Of a stretch of DNA of 64,000 nucleotides, positions 8,821 to 17,479 are shown piece after piece. The position numbers were made by a program, and so were the translations under genes. Under the pieces are notes generated by a model that searched no databases, was not told the DNA's origin, and worked only from the letters and a program-made list of their open reading frames with translations. Every line of letters starts with the position of its first letter. Positions within the stretch are counted from its first letter, which is position 1. Where the stretch lies: the NCBI GenBank assembly GCA_964506245.1, contig CAZDKK010000013.1, positions 1 to 64,000 on the forward strand, written 5' to 3'. Source of the DNA: CAZDKK01 sp964506245. GTDB lineage: Bacteria > Eisenbacteria > RBG-16-71-46 > CAIMUX01 > WJJG01.

Positions 8821-10230
8821 ATGACCGCTGCGCGTTTCATCCCCGTCAAGCGCCAGAGCATCTCGGACGGATCGTGGTACGACCTGGCGCGGCATCACTG
8901 GTCGCGGGGCGAGGTCGGCCTGCTCGAGGTCGAGCCCGACCCGAGCGGCGATCCCGACCTGCGTGCCGCGGTCGAGACGATGATCGACTCCAACGGCTCG
9001 TACCGGCGGGGTGACCGGGTCGTGGTCCACGCCCGGCCGGCCGGCCTGGCGATGGGCTGCGAGACCGCGCTCCTGCTGCGCGAGCGAGGCATGACCGCGC
9101 GCGTCGTCCTGGGGCTGACCTCGCTCGCCCGGGAGGTGCACGGGCTGCTGGAGGCGCTCTACGCATCGGGGACCGACTTCGCCAAGGCCGCCCTCGAGCC
9201 GCTGGACGGCATCTTCGCCTGCTACCGCGACCTGCTCGCGCCGGTGGAGCGCGAGGGCCGTGCCCACTGGATCGTCACGATCGGAACCGCTCCCGACCCC
9301 GACCCCGCCGACGTGGCCGCGCTCGATCTCTTCACGCGCGTGGCCGGGCGCGCGCTCGCTCCCCTGGGAACGCTGCGCAATGACGGGCACGTGCTCTCGC
9401 ACGACATCTGGCTCTCACCCAACCAGCTCGACGTCGACCGCCTGAACGAGGATCTCCCCGCGGACCGCCACTGGACCCTCGCGCAGTGGCGCCGGCTCAT
9501 CTTCCGCTCGATGGCCGTGTCGGCCGAGGAGCTGCACCGCCTGGCGATGGAGATCGAGGGCGTGCGCCTCACCGTCGCGGCCTCGCTCGAGGGCGGCCGG
9601 CTGCGCTACCAGCGCAGCGACGGCACCGATTTCACCTACCGCGTGACCGGACGCCCGGTCATCCTCGACTGCGGCCGCGTCGGAGACAATGCCCTGGGAG
9701 GCACGACCGCCTTCGGCTCCGTCATCACCAACCAGCCCACCACCGAGGTCTTCGTCGCCCCGCTCGAGGACTCGCTCGACGGCGTGATCGTCTACACCAT
9801 CCCCGAGCGGACGGTGCACGGGGTCATCCGGGCGCCCTACCGCATCGAGGTTCAGGCCGGCCGCGTGGCGAGCGTGCAGGCCCCGGATGCCGAGAGCCGG
9901 CGCATCCTGCGCAACTACGTCGGGCTCGAGCCGTACGACGGCCAGCCGCTGGCGGGTGAGGAGGGCGAGGCCTTCGCGCTGCGCCGTATCATCGCCGAGA
10001 TGGCGATCGCTGGGTTCAACCCGGCCATGATCCCCGATATCGAGAACGGCCGGCTGCGCCCGGTCACGGGCCTCGTCCTGACCGACGAGAAGCTGGGCGA
10101 TCACCAGGCCTTCGGCTCGAACGACCAGTTCAAGGGCGCCACGCCGTCTTCTTTCGGGGATCACCACGTCGAGCACACGGACTTCGTCGGCACCATCCAG
10201 CGCGTGATCACGCGGGTGGCCGAGGCCTAG
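8821..10230 (+). CDS. M29-like metallo-aminopeptidase
   Basis: Protein of 469 residues without a signal peptide, so cytoplasmic. ATG 8821 follows GAGAGGAGCCTGCCC. The C-terminal half carries signatures of the thermophilic aminopeptidase (M29) family: NQPTTEVFVAP, in which the Glu is the usual metal ligand/catalytic region, and DEKLGDHQAFGSNDQFKG with downstream His-rich GDHHVEHTDF. The N-terminal part (VVVHARPAGLAMGCETALLL) fits the family's first domain. It is somewhat longer than typical M29 enzymes (about 410). It is convergent with the Hsp33-like gene, leaving only 11 bases between stops. The family call is fairly secure; substrate preference is unknown. Confidence 0.75.
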   Translation: MTAARFIPVKRQSISDGSWYDLARHHWSRGEVGLLEVEPDPSGDPDLRAAVETMIDSNGSYRRGDRVVVHARPAGLAMGCETALLLRERGMTARVVLGLTSLAREVHGLLEALYASGTDFAKAALEPLDGIFACYRDLLAPVEREGRAHWIVTIGTAPDPDPADVAALDLFTRVAGRALAPLGTLRNDGHVLSHDIWLSPNQLDVDRLNEDLPADRHWTLAQWRRLIFRSMAVSAEELHRLAMEIEGVRLTVAASLEGGRLRYQRSDGTDFTYRVTGRPVILDCGRVGDNALGGTTAFGSVITNQPTTEVFVAPLEDSLDGVIVYTIPERTVHGVIRAPYRIEVQAGRVASVQAPDAESRRILRNYVGLEPYDGQPLAGEEGEAFALRRIIAEMAIAGFNPAMIPDIENGRLRPVTGLVLTDEKLGDHQAFGSNDQFKGATPSSFGDHHVEHTDFVGTIQRVITRVAEA

Positions 10231-10241
10231 CGGCCGGCCGA

Positions 10242-11018
10242 TCAGGCTTCGGGCGGCGATGGGCGGGCGAAGTCCGCGCGCGTCATCCAGTAGGCGTGGC
10301 CGCAGCGTGGGCACCGCACCTCGACCCGTTCCTCGCCCCGAAAAAGCTCCTCCGCCCGGCCTTCGAAGAGCGTGCGCACGACCCCGTGGATCCGCCGCTC
10401 GTCGCACCGGCAGGCGAAGGTGACGATGCGTTCCTCCAGGGTGCGGAGGTCTGCGGCCCGGTAGAGGGCGGGTAAATCGGCCGCCGTGACGCCGTGGATC
10501 CAGCTCAGGTTCACGCCCGGCAGGGCGCTCAGCATGGTGTAGGTGTCCCTCTCGCCCGCGAAGAACCGCGCCGGCCACTGCTCGGACCGGGCGAAGTACT
10601 GCTCGAAGATCGAGAGCATGTCAAAGCCCTTGACCTCGACGCTGCTGAGCTGCGGCTTGCCGACGTTGCGCACGCTCTGCACGAAGATGCGGTTGTGGTC
10701 CACGGTGGCCACGTGCTGCTCGAAATAGCGCCCGGTCACCGTTCCCGCGCGAGAGTCGGTGGTGATGAAGATGTTGAGCGGCGGTTCGGCGAAGTTGACC
10801 GTCCAAGCCGTGTGCTCGTCGAGGGCGCGAAAGGTCAGGTAGAGCCCGGCGGCTGCCAGCCCCTGTTGCATGAGCTGGAGCACCAGCCCCGTGGGCTCCC
10901 CCACCCAGCGACGCGTGTGATCGAAGTAGTCGGCGAACAGGGGGCCGAAGGAGCCACGAGCCAACAGCAGCTCACGGCTGCGCAGCAAGTGGCGCTCAAT
11001 CCGGACTTCGCCGCCCAT
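10242..11018 (-). CDS. hslO: Hsp33-like redox-regulated chaperone
   Basis: Protein of 258 residues. The C-terminal zinc switch of Hsp33 is visible: CRC at 202-204 (FACRCDERRI) and CPRC about 30 residues later (VRCPRCGHAYW), the four cysteines that bind zinc when reduced and form disulfides on oxidative stress. The N-terminal domain is divergent from E. coli Hsp33 and lacks some usual signature residues, for example the GGxxxQ motif, so it belongs to a distant branch. ATG 11018 is preceded by GGAGGAGGACGCGGGGC. It is divergent from the ApbE-like gene across 171 bases that should contain both promoters. Confidence 0.75.
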   Translation of the reverse strand: MGGEVRIERHLLRSRELLLARGSFGPLFADYFDHTRRWVGEPTGLVLQLMQQGLAAAGLYLTFRALDEHTAWTVNFAEPPLNIFITTDSRAGTVTGRYFEQHVATVDHNRIFVQSVRNVGKPQLSSVEVKGFDMLSIFEQYFARSEQWPARFFAGERDTYTMLSALPGVNLSWIHGVTAADLPALYRAADLRTLEERIVTFACRCDERRIHGVVRTLFEGRAEELFRGEERVEVRCPRCGHAYWMTRADFARPSPPEA

Positions 11019-11189
11019 GCCCCGCGTCCTCCTCCTCTCCTCGCTGCATGCGAGACGATAGGCGTCCCGCTGCGCGGGTGCAACGGCCGCGGGGGACGGT
11101 GCGCGTCGCGACAGCTTGACGCCCGGGCGCCCCGGTGGCTAGATCTGCTGGACATCGTGCTCGTGTTCCGGTCGCTCGCGGGGACGACG

Positions 11190-12095
11190 ATGCGCGCAGG
11201 TGCACACAGACGAAAGGCGTGCGGCGTGCGGCGCCTGGGATGCCACGCGGCGGCGGCCTGCGCGCTCCTCTGGCTGCCCCTGATCCTCGCCGGCTGCGAG
11301 ACTCCCCGACGGGGACCCACGGTGGAGAAGTTCATCGAGACGCGCGAGGTTGCCGGCGCGTGGGTCACCGTCACGCTCATCACCGGCAACGGCAAGCGGG
11401 CCGTAGCCGCCTCCGACGCTGCCTTCGCCTGCCTCGACAGCGTGGATGCAGGCCTAGGCGAAGCAGCCGAGGGCAGCGCGCTGGACTCTGCAGCCCGCGG
11501 GGTGATCGGTCTGGCGCCGAGCGTGCCCTTCGATCGCGGCGCGCTGGCGCTCGGCCACGCCATCGACCGCGCGGTCGCCGCGGTTCGCAGGGAAGGCGTG
11601 GAAGACGGCGTGGTGCAGATCGGGGACCAGCTACGCTGCTTCGGCGCGATCCCGGCCGCGCTCGTCGACCAGGAGGCGGTGCTGCCCGTGCGCACGCTGC
11701 GCAGCCGGCCTGTCAAGCGCCCTGCCGCAGGCCAGGAGGCAAAGTTCGAGGGCCTGCGCCGATCGGAGGGAGCTTCGCCGGTCGACCCGCGGCCGTGGCA
11801 GGTCGGCCTCCCTGGCCCGCTCGGCGATCGGCTGCTGGGGCGCATCCAGGTCGGCGACCGGGCGGTCGCGACGCATCCCGCGGCGGGCACGGCGGCCAGC
11901 GTCACGGTGATCGCCGCCAGCGCGCTGGAGGCGGGGGCACTCGCCCAGATCGTTGCGGCGCTCGATGTGGAGCGCGGACTGGCGCTGGCCGAGTCGCTGC
12001 CGGGTGTGGAAGCCTTGGTGGTGAGAGCCGGGGGCGCTGAAGCACCGGACCTGCGCAGGACATCCGGATTCCCGGCCCTGGAACCCGTGCACTGA
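11190..12095 (+). CDS. ApbE-like FAD:protein FMN transferase, lipoprotein form
   Basis: Lipoprotein of about 301 residues: hydrophobic signal followed by lipobox LILAGC. The ApbE core is recognisable in FDRGALALGHAIDRAVAAVR, EDGVVQIGDQLRCFG and, near the C-terminus, ASVTVIAASALEAGALAQIV with GVEALVV. ApbE enzymes attach FMN to threonine on exported flavoproteins such as Rnf/Nqr subunits. Several ApbE signature positions are altered (for example GGD becomes IGD), so activity is uncertain. ATG 11190 has a weak ribosome site; GTG 11226 is an alternative that gives a shorter signal peptide. It lies upstream of phoB on the same strand with a 78-base gap. Confidence 0.7.
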   Translation: MRAGAHRRKACGVRRLGCHAAAACALLWLPLILAGCETPRRGPTVEKFIETREVAGAWVTVTLITGNGKRAVAASDAAFACLDSVDAGLGEAAEGSALDSAARGVIGLAPSVPFDRGALALGHAIDRAVAAVRREGVEDGVVQIGDQLRCFGAIPAALVDQEAVLPVRTLRSRPVKRPAAGQEAKFEGLRRSEGASPVDPRPWQVGLPGPLGDRLLGRIQVGDRAVATHPAAGTAASVTVIAASALEAGALAQIVAALDVERGLALAESLPGVEALVVRAGGAEAPDLRRTSGFPALEPVH

Positions 12096-12173
12096 GGGGC
12101 GCGCGGAATCCTCACACGCCCCTCATGGAAACCAAATGCGGGCGCAGGAAGCTCCCCCCGGCGTGGAGGGCCG

Positions 12174-12857
12174 ATGCACATCCTGGTCGTCGAGGATGAC
12201 GAGGACATCCAGCAGCTCGTCGAGTACAACCTGCTCAAGGCGGGGTACAAGGTGTCCGTGGCGGAGACCGGCGAGGAAGGGCTGCGCCAGGCGCGGGCCG
12301 AGCATCCCGATCTGGTGGTCCTGGACCTGATGCTGCCCGGCCTGGATGGGTTGGAGGTCTGCCGGACCCTGCGGCGCGACCCTGCCACGGCGCGCCTCCC
12401 GGTGGTCATGCTGACCGCCAAAGGCGAGGAGGCAGACATCGTCACCGGACTCGAACTGGGCGCCGACGACTACGTGACCAAGCCCTTCAGCCCCAAAGTT
12501 CTCCTGGCCCGGATCCGCGCCGTGCTGCGGCGTCGCGGTCGCCCAGCTCGGGACAAGAACGACGTGATTCGGGTCCACGGCATCACCATCGACCCCGGGC
12601 GGCACGAGGTGCGCGTGGGCGACAAACCGATCGAGTTCACCTTCACCGAATTCCGCCTCCTGCAGCTCTTGGCCGCGCGCCCGGGATGGGTGTTCACGCG
12701 CTATCAGATCGTCAACGCCATCCGCGGTGAGGACTACGTCGTGACCGACCGCTCGGTGGACGTGCAGGTCGTCGGGCTGCGCAAGAAGCTCGGCGCAGCG
12801 GGCGCGTGCATCGAGACCGTGCGCGGCGTCGGCTACCGCTGCAAGGACGTCCAGTGA
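12174..12857 (+). CDS. phoB: Phosphate regulon response regulator PhoB (OmpR/PhoB family)
   Basis: Response regulator of 227 residues. The receiver domain has the acidic pocket EDDED (8-12), phospho-acceptor Asp51 in LDLMLPG and the KPF lysine near residue 101. A winged-helix DNA-binding domain follows, with FTFTEFRLLQLLA, SVDVQVVGLRKKLG and the terminal VRGVGYR. It is translationally coupled to the downstream kinase through a GTGA overlap. The phosphate role rests on the neighbouring PhoR-type kinase and the pst operon 6 kb away; other OmpR-family roles are possible but less likely. Confidence 0.85.
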   Translation: MHILVVEDDEDIQQLVEYNLLKAGYKVSVAETGEEGLRQARAEHPDLVVLDLMLPGLDGLEVCRTLRRDPATARLPVVMLTAKGEEADIVTGLELGADDYVTKPFSPKVLLARIRAVLRRRGRPARDKNDVIRVHGITIDPGRHEVRVGDKPIEFTFTEFRLLQLLAARPGWVFTRYQIVNAIRGEDYVVTDRSVDVQVVGLRKKLGAAGACIETVRGVGYRCKDVQ

Positions 12858-14659
12858 GTCGCCGGCGGTTGATCTGGCAGATCTTCCCTTCCTACCTCGC
12901 TGTCCTCTTCTTGGCCCTGCTGGCCTTGAGCTGGTTCGCCTCCCGCGCGGTGCAGCGGTTCACCACCGAGCAGATCCGGCAGGATCTGACGGTGCGGGCC
13001 GCGCTGGTACGGGAACAGGTGGAACGGCGATTCCCGCTCACCGACCCCGCGGCGCTGGACATGCTCGCCAAGCGGCTCGGCGCCCGGAGCGAGGCGAGGA
13101 TCACCGTGGTGCTGGCCGACGGGCGGGTCGCGGGCGACTCCGAGGAGGACCCAGCCCACATGGAGCCCCACACGGGGAGCGGGCGCCCTGAGATCGCCGC
13201 CGCCCTGGCCGGACGGACAGGGTACGCCACCCGCCGCAGCGGTACGCTGCAGCGCACGATGCTCTACGTCGCCGTGCCGATCGGGGGAGAGGGGGGCGGT
13301 GCGCCCCAGGCGGTGGTGCGTCTCTCGCTCCCCTTGACCGCCGTCCAGGAGGCCACCCACAACGTCCGGCTGCAGATCGCCCTGGCCGCCGTGGCTGCCG
13401 TGCTGCTCTCGGCCGTGGCCAGCCTCCTGATCGCCCGGCGTCTGAGCCGGCCGCTCGAGGAACTGCGCGCCGGGGCCGAGGCCTTCGCGCACGGCGACCT
13501 CGGCCACCGGCTCCCCCTGACCTCCGTGGCCGAGATCGACTCGCTGGCAGGATCGATGAGCCACATGGCGGAGCAGCTGGACGAGCGGATTCGCGCCATC
13601 ACGCGGCAGCGCAACGAGCAGGAGGCGATCCTGCGCAGCATGGTGGAGGGGGTGCTGGCGGTCGACACCGATCGTCGCGTGGTCAGCCTCAACGCGAGCT
13701 GCGCGCGGATGGTGGGTGTCAACGCGGCGGAGGTGCGCGGGCGGAGCGTCGAGGCATCGTTGCGCATCCCCGACCTGCAGCGGTTGCTGACCGGGGCGCT
13801 GGAGCGGGGCGAGTTCCTCGAAGCGCAGATCGTCGTGCGCAATGGTGGCGAGCGCTATCTGCAGGCGCACGGTGCCCCGGTGAGCGACGCAAGCGGCGTC
13901 AGGCTCGGCGCCGTCCTGGTGCTCAACGATGTCACCGCGCTGCGTCGCCTGGAACGCGTGCGGCGCGATTTCGTCGCCAATGTCTCGCACGAGCTGAAGA
14001 CGCCGATCACATCGATCAAGGCGGCCGTCGAGACCCTGCAGGAAGGCGCGCTCGACGACCGCGCGGATGCGTGCCGCTTCCTCGACATGATTGCCCGGCG
14101 CGCCGCGCGCCTCGACGCGATCATCGACGACCTCCTCAACCTCTCGCGGATCGAGCAGCAGGCCGAGTCGGCAGAGCTCTCACTGGTGCTGACCGACCTG
14201 GCGCCGGTTCTCTCTGCAGCGGTTCAAGTGTGCGAGCCAAGGGCGCGCGAGCGGCAGTCCCGCATCGAGCTGCGCGCGCCCGGAGAGATCCGCCTGCGGC
14301 TGAACCCGACGCTGTTGGAAACCGCGCTCGTCAACCTGATCGACAACGCTCTCAAGTACAGCGAGCCGGGCAAGTGTGTGGAGGTGAGCGTCGCGACGCT
14401 GGGCGACGAGGCGGTGATCACCGTGAGCGACGAGGGTGAGGGCATCGACGCCCGGCACCTCGATCGGGTGTTCGAGCGCTTCTACCGGGTGGACAAAGCC
14501 CGTTCGAGCAAGCTGGGTGGCACCGGCCTGGGTCTGGCGATCGTCAAGCACATCGCCCAGGCCCACGGCGGACGGGTCAGCGTCGAGAGCGTGCCGGGCC
14601 GCGGCAGCCAGTTCCACCTCCACCTTCCCCTGCGGCCGTCCGAGGACGCGGGCGCATAA
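12854..14659 (+). CDS. phoR: Phosphate sensor histidine kinase PhoR-like
   Basis: Membrane sensor kinase of 601 residues. The start is GTG 12854, overlapping the phoB stop by four bases. Order: transmembrane segment (about 11-29), periplasmic domain of about 140 residues, second membrane segment, HAMP domain (ARRLSRPLEELRAGAEAFAHG), PAS domain, HisKA domain with His379 (NVSHELKTP), and HATPase domain with N box NLIDNALKYS, DEGEGID and GGTGLGLAIVKH. The HAMP-PAS-kinase order matches PhoR/PnpS. It would phosphorylate PhoB under phosphate limitation. The 193 bases after it hold no recognised gene. Confidence 0.85.
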   Translation: MSRRRLIWQIFPSYLAVLFLALLALSWFASRAVQRFTTEQIRQDLTVRAALVREQVERRFPLTDPAALDMLAKRLGARSEARITVVLADGRVAGDSEEDPAHMEPHTGSGRPEIAAALAGRTGYATRRSGTLQRTMLYVAVPIGGEGGGAPQAVVRLSLPLTAVQEATHNVRLQIALAAVAAVLLSAVASLLIARRLSRPLEELRAGAEAFAHGDLGHRLPLTSVAEIDSLAGSMSHMAEQLDERIRAITRQRNEQEAILRSMVEGVLAVDTDRRVVSLNASCARMVGVNAAEVRGRSVEASLRIPDLQRLLTGALERGEFLEAQIVVRNGGERYLQAHGAPVSDASGVRLGAVLVLNDVTALRRLERVRRDFVANVSHELKTPITSIKAAVETLQEGALDDRADACRFLDMIARRAARLDAIIDDLLNLSRIEQQAESAELSLVLTDLAPVLSAAVQVCEPRARERQSRIELRAPGEIRLRLNPTLLETALVNLIDNALKYSEPGKCVEVSVATLGDEAVITVSDEGEGIDARHLDRVFERFYRVDKARSSKLGGTGLGLAIVKHIAQAHGGRVSVESVPGRGSQFHLHLPLRPSEDAGA

Positions 14660-14852
14660 GCCTAAGCCCCGCTTCAAGATCCGCGCGAAACACGTCCCCC
14701 GCGGGCAACCGCCGGCCCTGCCCCCGCGTAGGGCCGAACCAGCAGCCCCCCATGCGCGCGTAACCCCCGGGCCTTCCGTGTGTCTGCCTGGGTGAGACCG
14801 GTCCCGCGGCGGAGGCGCTGCGCAGGGGCAACGCAGAGGCAAGCAGGCGGCC

Positions 14853-15407
14853 GTGACGATCTGGACTTCGGCATATGCCCGACACGAGTCGGAGATCCTC
14901 GCCTTCTTGAAGCGACGCCTGCCACGCGAGGACGCCGAGGATCTCTGCCAGGAGACCTTTGCGCGGGCGGTGGCGGCGGGCGATGCGTTGCGCGACCCGG
15001 GCCGGGTGCGGGCGTACCTGTTTCGCATCGCCCGTAACCTCCTGGTCAATCACCTGCGCCGCCGCGGGCGCATGCGGAGCCAGAGCGATCTGGGAGAGGG
15101 CGTCGATCTCGTGCACCTGGCCGGGGCGGTCGAGGGCGACGGCCCGGAAGCGCGGCGCAGCCGGGACGCGCTCACGCAGAGGTTGGCGGAGCTGCTCGCC
15201 CAGCTCCCAACCGACCAGCAGCAAGCGTTCCGGCTGGGTGCGCTCGACCGGCGCCCCTACGCCGAGATCGCGTCCGCGCTGGGCTGGAGCGTGGCCAAGG
15301 TCAAGATCGAGGTCTATCGCGCGCGCCGGCGGTTGATCGCGGGGCTGCACGACTGGCGGCCGGCGGCGGCGACCAGGCAGCGGGGCGGAGAGGAGATCAG
15401 GCCATGA
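14853..15407 (+). CDS. ECF-family RNA polymerase sigma factor
   Basis: Sigma factor of 184 residues starting at GTG 14853. Region 2 is seen in EDAEDLCQETFARAV and VRAYLFRIARNLLVNHLRRRGR, and region 4 in LAQLPTDQQQAFRLGALDRRPYAEIASALGWSVAKVKIEVYRAR. It overlaps the next gene, a zinc-finger anti-sigma factor, by four bases (ATGA), the normal arrangement for an ECF sigma and its regulator. The downstream exported repeat protein is 52 bases further and may be a target of this pair. Signal and regulon are unknown. Confidence 0.9.
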   Translation: MTIWTSAYARHESEILAFLKRRLPREDAEDLCQETFARAVAAGDALRDPGRVRAYLFRIARNLLVNHLRRRGRMRSQSDLGEGVDLVHLAGAVEGDGPEARRSRDALTQRLAELLAQLPTDQQQAFRLGALDRRPYAEIASALGWSVAKVKIEVYRARRRLIAGLHDWRPAAATRQRGGEEIRP

Positions 15408-15943
15408 GTGTCGAGCGGATGTGCGAGCACTACCAGGCGCAGCTCTCTGCCCTCCTGGACGGCGAGCTGGAACCGCGCGCGATGCGGGCGCTGCTCGATC
15501 ACCTGCTCGACTGCCCCGATTGCGCTTGCTTCTACGCCGAAGCCCGTGACCTGCAGACCCTGGTCGACCGACTCGAGCCGCTTGCCCTGGAGCCCGCCAC
15601 CGAACCCGCCCCCGAGCCTGTCCCCGCGCGGCGGCGGAGCGCGTGGCTGCGCCCGTCGCCGGCGTGGGGCTGGGCCGCGGCGATGGTGATCGCCGTGGTG
15701 GCCGGCGTGTGGGGCGCGGAGCATGTGCGCAACCGGCCGGGCGGCGGCGAGATTCCGTCCGGCGCGGGCGAGACGCCCGTGGTGATCGATGTGGCCAATC
15801 AAGCCGCCCCGATGGACGAGGCGCGCTTCGTCGAGCTGACGGTCGAGCTGTTGCAGGCCGATGAGCGCTACCAGCGAGAGATGTCCGCGGTCCTGAAGCA
15901 GGTGGCGCGCCTGAGGACAGAGGACGACGGTGACGGCCTGTAG
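15404..15943 (+). CDS. Anti-sigma factor with zinc-finger (zf-HC2) and one membrane segment
   Basis: Protein of 179 residues. The N-terminal zinc-binding anti-sigma domain reads CEHYQAQLSALLDGEL then HLLDCPDCACF, with conserved His and CxxC. One membrane helix lies at about 84-103 (GWAAAMVIAVVAGVWGAEHV) and a short outer domain ends in a coiled-coil-like stretch. It should hold the ECF sigma factor at the membrane until a signal is received. The gene overlaps the sigma gene by ATGA. Confidence 0.85.
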   Translation: MSVERMCEHYQAQLSALLDGELEPRAMRALLDHLLDCPDCACFYAEARDLQTLVDRLEPLALEPATEPAPEPVPARRRSAWLRPSPAWGWAAAMVIAVVAGVWGAEHVRNRPGGGEIPSGAGETPVVIDVANQAAPMDEARFVELTVELLQADERYQREMSAVLKQVARLRTEDDGDGL

Positions 15944-15995
15944 AAGCTGGTCCGGTGGTTTCCGTGCGGGCCGGGGATGGAGAGGAGAACGAGCC

Positions 15996-17285
15996 ATGAG
16001 ATCTACAGACAACAGACTCCGCACAGCGGCCTGCGCGCTCGCCGTCCTGGCCGTGACCGTGGGGACCGCCGCGGCGGCTGACAATCAGGGGTTCCTCTAC
16101 GGGCGCATCAAGACCGACTCGGGCCGGGAGTACACCGGCTTCCTGCGCTGGGGCACCGAGGAGGCCTGCTGGGACGACCTGTTTCACTCCGCGAAGGAGG
16201 ATCTCCCCTACCAGGACGAGGCGGATCGCCTGGGCCGCGGAGATCGCGGAGACCGGGCAGATCGCGAGGAGCGCGACACGCGCCGCAGCGAGCGCCGTAC
16301 GATCCGCATCTTCAACCAGACCATCACCCTGGGCGACAAGTACGCCGTGAGCATCGGGGATGCCTCCCGCGTCTTCATCGCCCGCTTCGGCGACATCGAG
16401 CGGATCGAGGTCACCGGCGACAGCGACGCCGAGGTGCACATGAAGAGCGGCTCGAGTTTCGCGGTCAGCGGCTACGCCAACGACGTGGGCGGCACGATCC
16501 AGGTCGACGATGCGGCGCTGGGAAAGATCGATTTGCACTGGAATCGGATCGAGTCGATCGAGTTCATGGCCCCGCCGCCAGCTCTGGACCGCGAGGCCTA
16601 CCGCCTGCACGGCGTGGTGGAGACCGACGCAGGGAGATTCGAGGGCTTCATCCAGTGGGACAAGGAGGAGTGCCTGAGCACGGATTTGCTCGACGGCGAT
16701 GCCGAAGACGGCAAGGTCTCGATCCCGATGGGTCAAATCCGGTCCATCGAGCGCCGCGGCCGCAGCGGCAGCATCGTGGAGCTGAGAGACGGCCGCAGTC
16801 TGCGGCTGCGCGACAGCAACGACGTCGACGCCGACAACCGCGGCATCATGGTCGAGGAGCCGCGGTACGGGCGCCTGACCATCGCCTGGAGCGAGTTCGA
16901 GCGCCTCACCTTCTCCGATCCCGGCCCGAGCGGGCGCGGCTATGACGAGTTCCCCGCCGGTCGCCGGCTGCGGGGGACGGTCGTGGACACCCGCGGCCAC
17001 GCGTCGACGGGCGAAATCGTCTTCGATCTGGACGAATCGGAGGACTGGGAGATGCTCAACGGCTCCTCCGAAGGCATCGAGTACGACATCCCGTTCCAGA
17101 ACGTGCGGGCGATTCGCCCCACTTCCCTCGACCGGACCGAGGTCACGCTGCGCAACGGCGAGGAGCTGCGCCTCGAAGACGCCCAGGATGTCAGCGACAA
17201 CAACGACGGCGTCCTGGTCAATCCCGACTCCAAATCACCGACCTTCCTCGAGTGGGACGAGATCGAGGAGATCCGTCTCGACTGA
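15996..17285 (+). CDS. Exported protein with three internal repeats of about 120 residues
   Basis: Protein of 429 residues; ATG 15996 follows GGAGAGGAGAACGAGCC and starts a signal peptide ending AAAADNQ. The mature part is three related units beginning near LYGRIKTDSGREYTGFLRW, LHGVVETDAGRFEGFIQW and LRGTVVDTRGHASTGEIVF. Each continues with an I/V-x-F-x-(D/N)-I/V-R-x-I segment, a G-x-x-x-x-V-x-L-R-(D/N)-G strand and a DV...N.G..V segment. Small beta-barrel (SH3-like) units seem likely but are inference. It is downstream of the sigma/anti-sigma pair on the same strand. No named family recognised; function unknown. Confidence 0.8.
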   Translation: MRSTDNRLRTAACALAVLAVTVGTAAAADNQGFLYGRIKTDSGREYTGFLRWGTEEACWDDLFHSAKEDLPYQDEADRLGRGDRGDRADREERDTRRSERRTIRIFNQTITLGDKYAVSIGDASRVFIARFGDIERIEVTGDSDAEVHMKSGSSFAVSGYANDVGGTIQVDDAALGKIDLHWNRIESIEFMAPPPALDREAYRLHGVVETDAGRFEGFIQWDKEECLSTDLLDGDAEDGKVSIPMGQIRSIERRGRSGSIVELRDGRSLRLRDSNDVDADNRGIMVEEPRYGRLTIAWSEFERLTFSDPGPSGRGYDEFPAGRRLRGTVVDTRGHASTGEIVFDLDESEDWEMLNGSSEGIEYDIPFQNVRAIRPTSLDRTEVTLRNGEELRLEDAQDVSDNNDGVLVNPDSKSPTFLEWDEIEEIRLD

Positions 17286-17479
17286 TCCGGCTGACCCCGC
17301 CGCGGAGCCTGCCCCGGGTTCACGAACCTGGGGGGGCGTGCTAGGATCCGCCCGCGGCTTCTTGGCCCCCACAGACTGGCCGGCAGCCGCCGCTTGCCGT
17401 GACAACGTGGACGTGACGCCGCCCAGCGGGTTCCCGGGCTGCATGGGGATTGCCGGGTGGATTGGAAAGGAGGCCTTCG

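Noticed and set aside
14660..14852. Structured RNA or riboswitch between phoR and the sigma gene
   Set aside because: GC-rich with some self-complementarity, but no match to a riboswitch core I could defend.
14577..17000. 807-codon minus-strand open frame across the sigma/anti-sigma region
   Set aside because: It runs antisense to three well supported genes and has low-complexity sequence.
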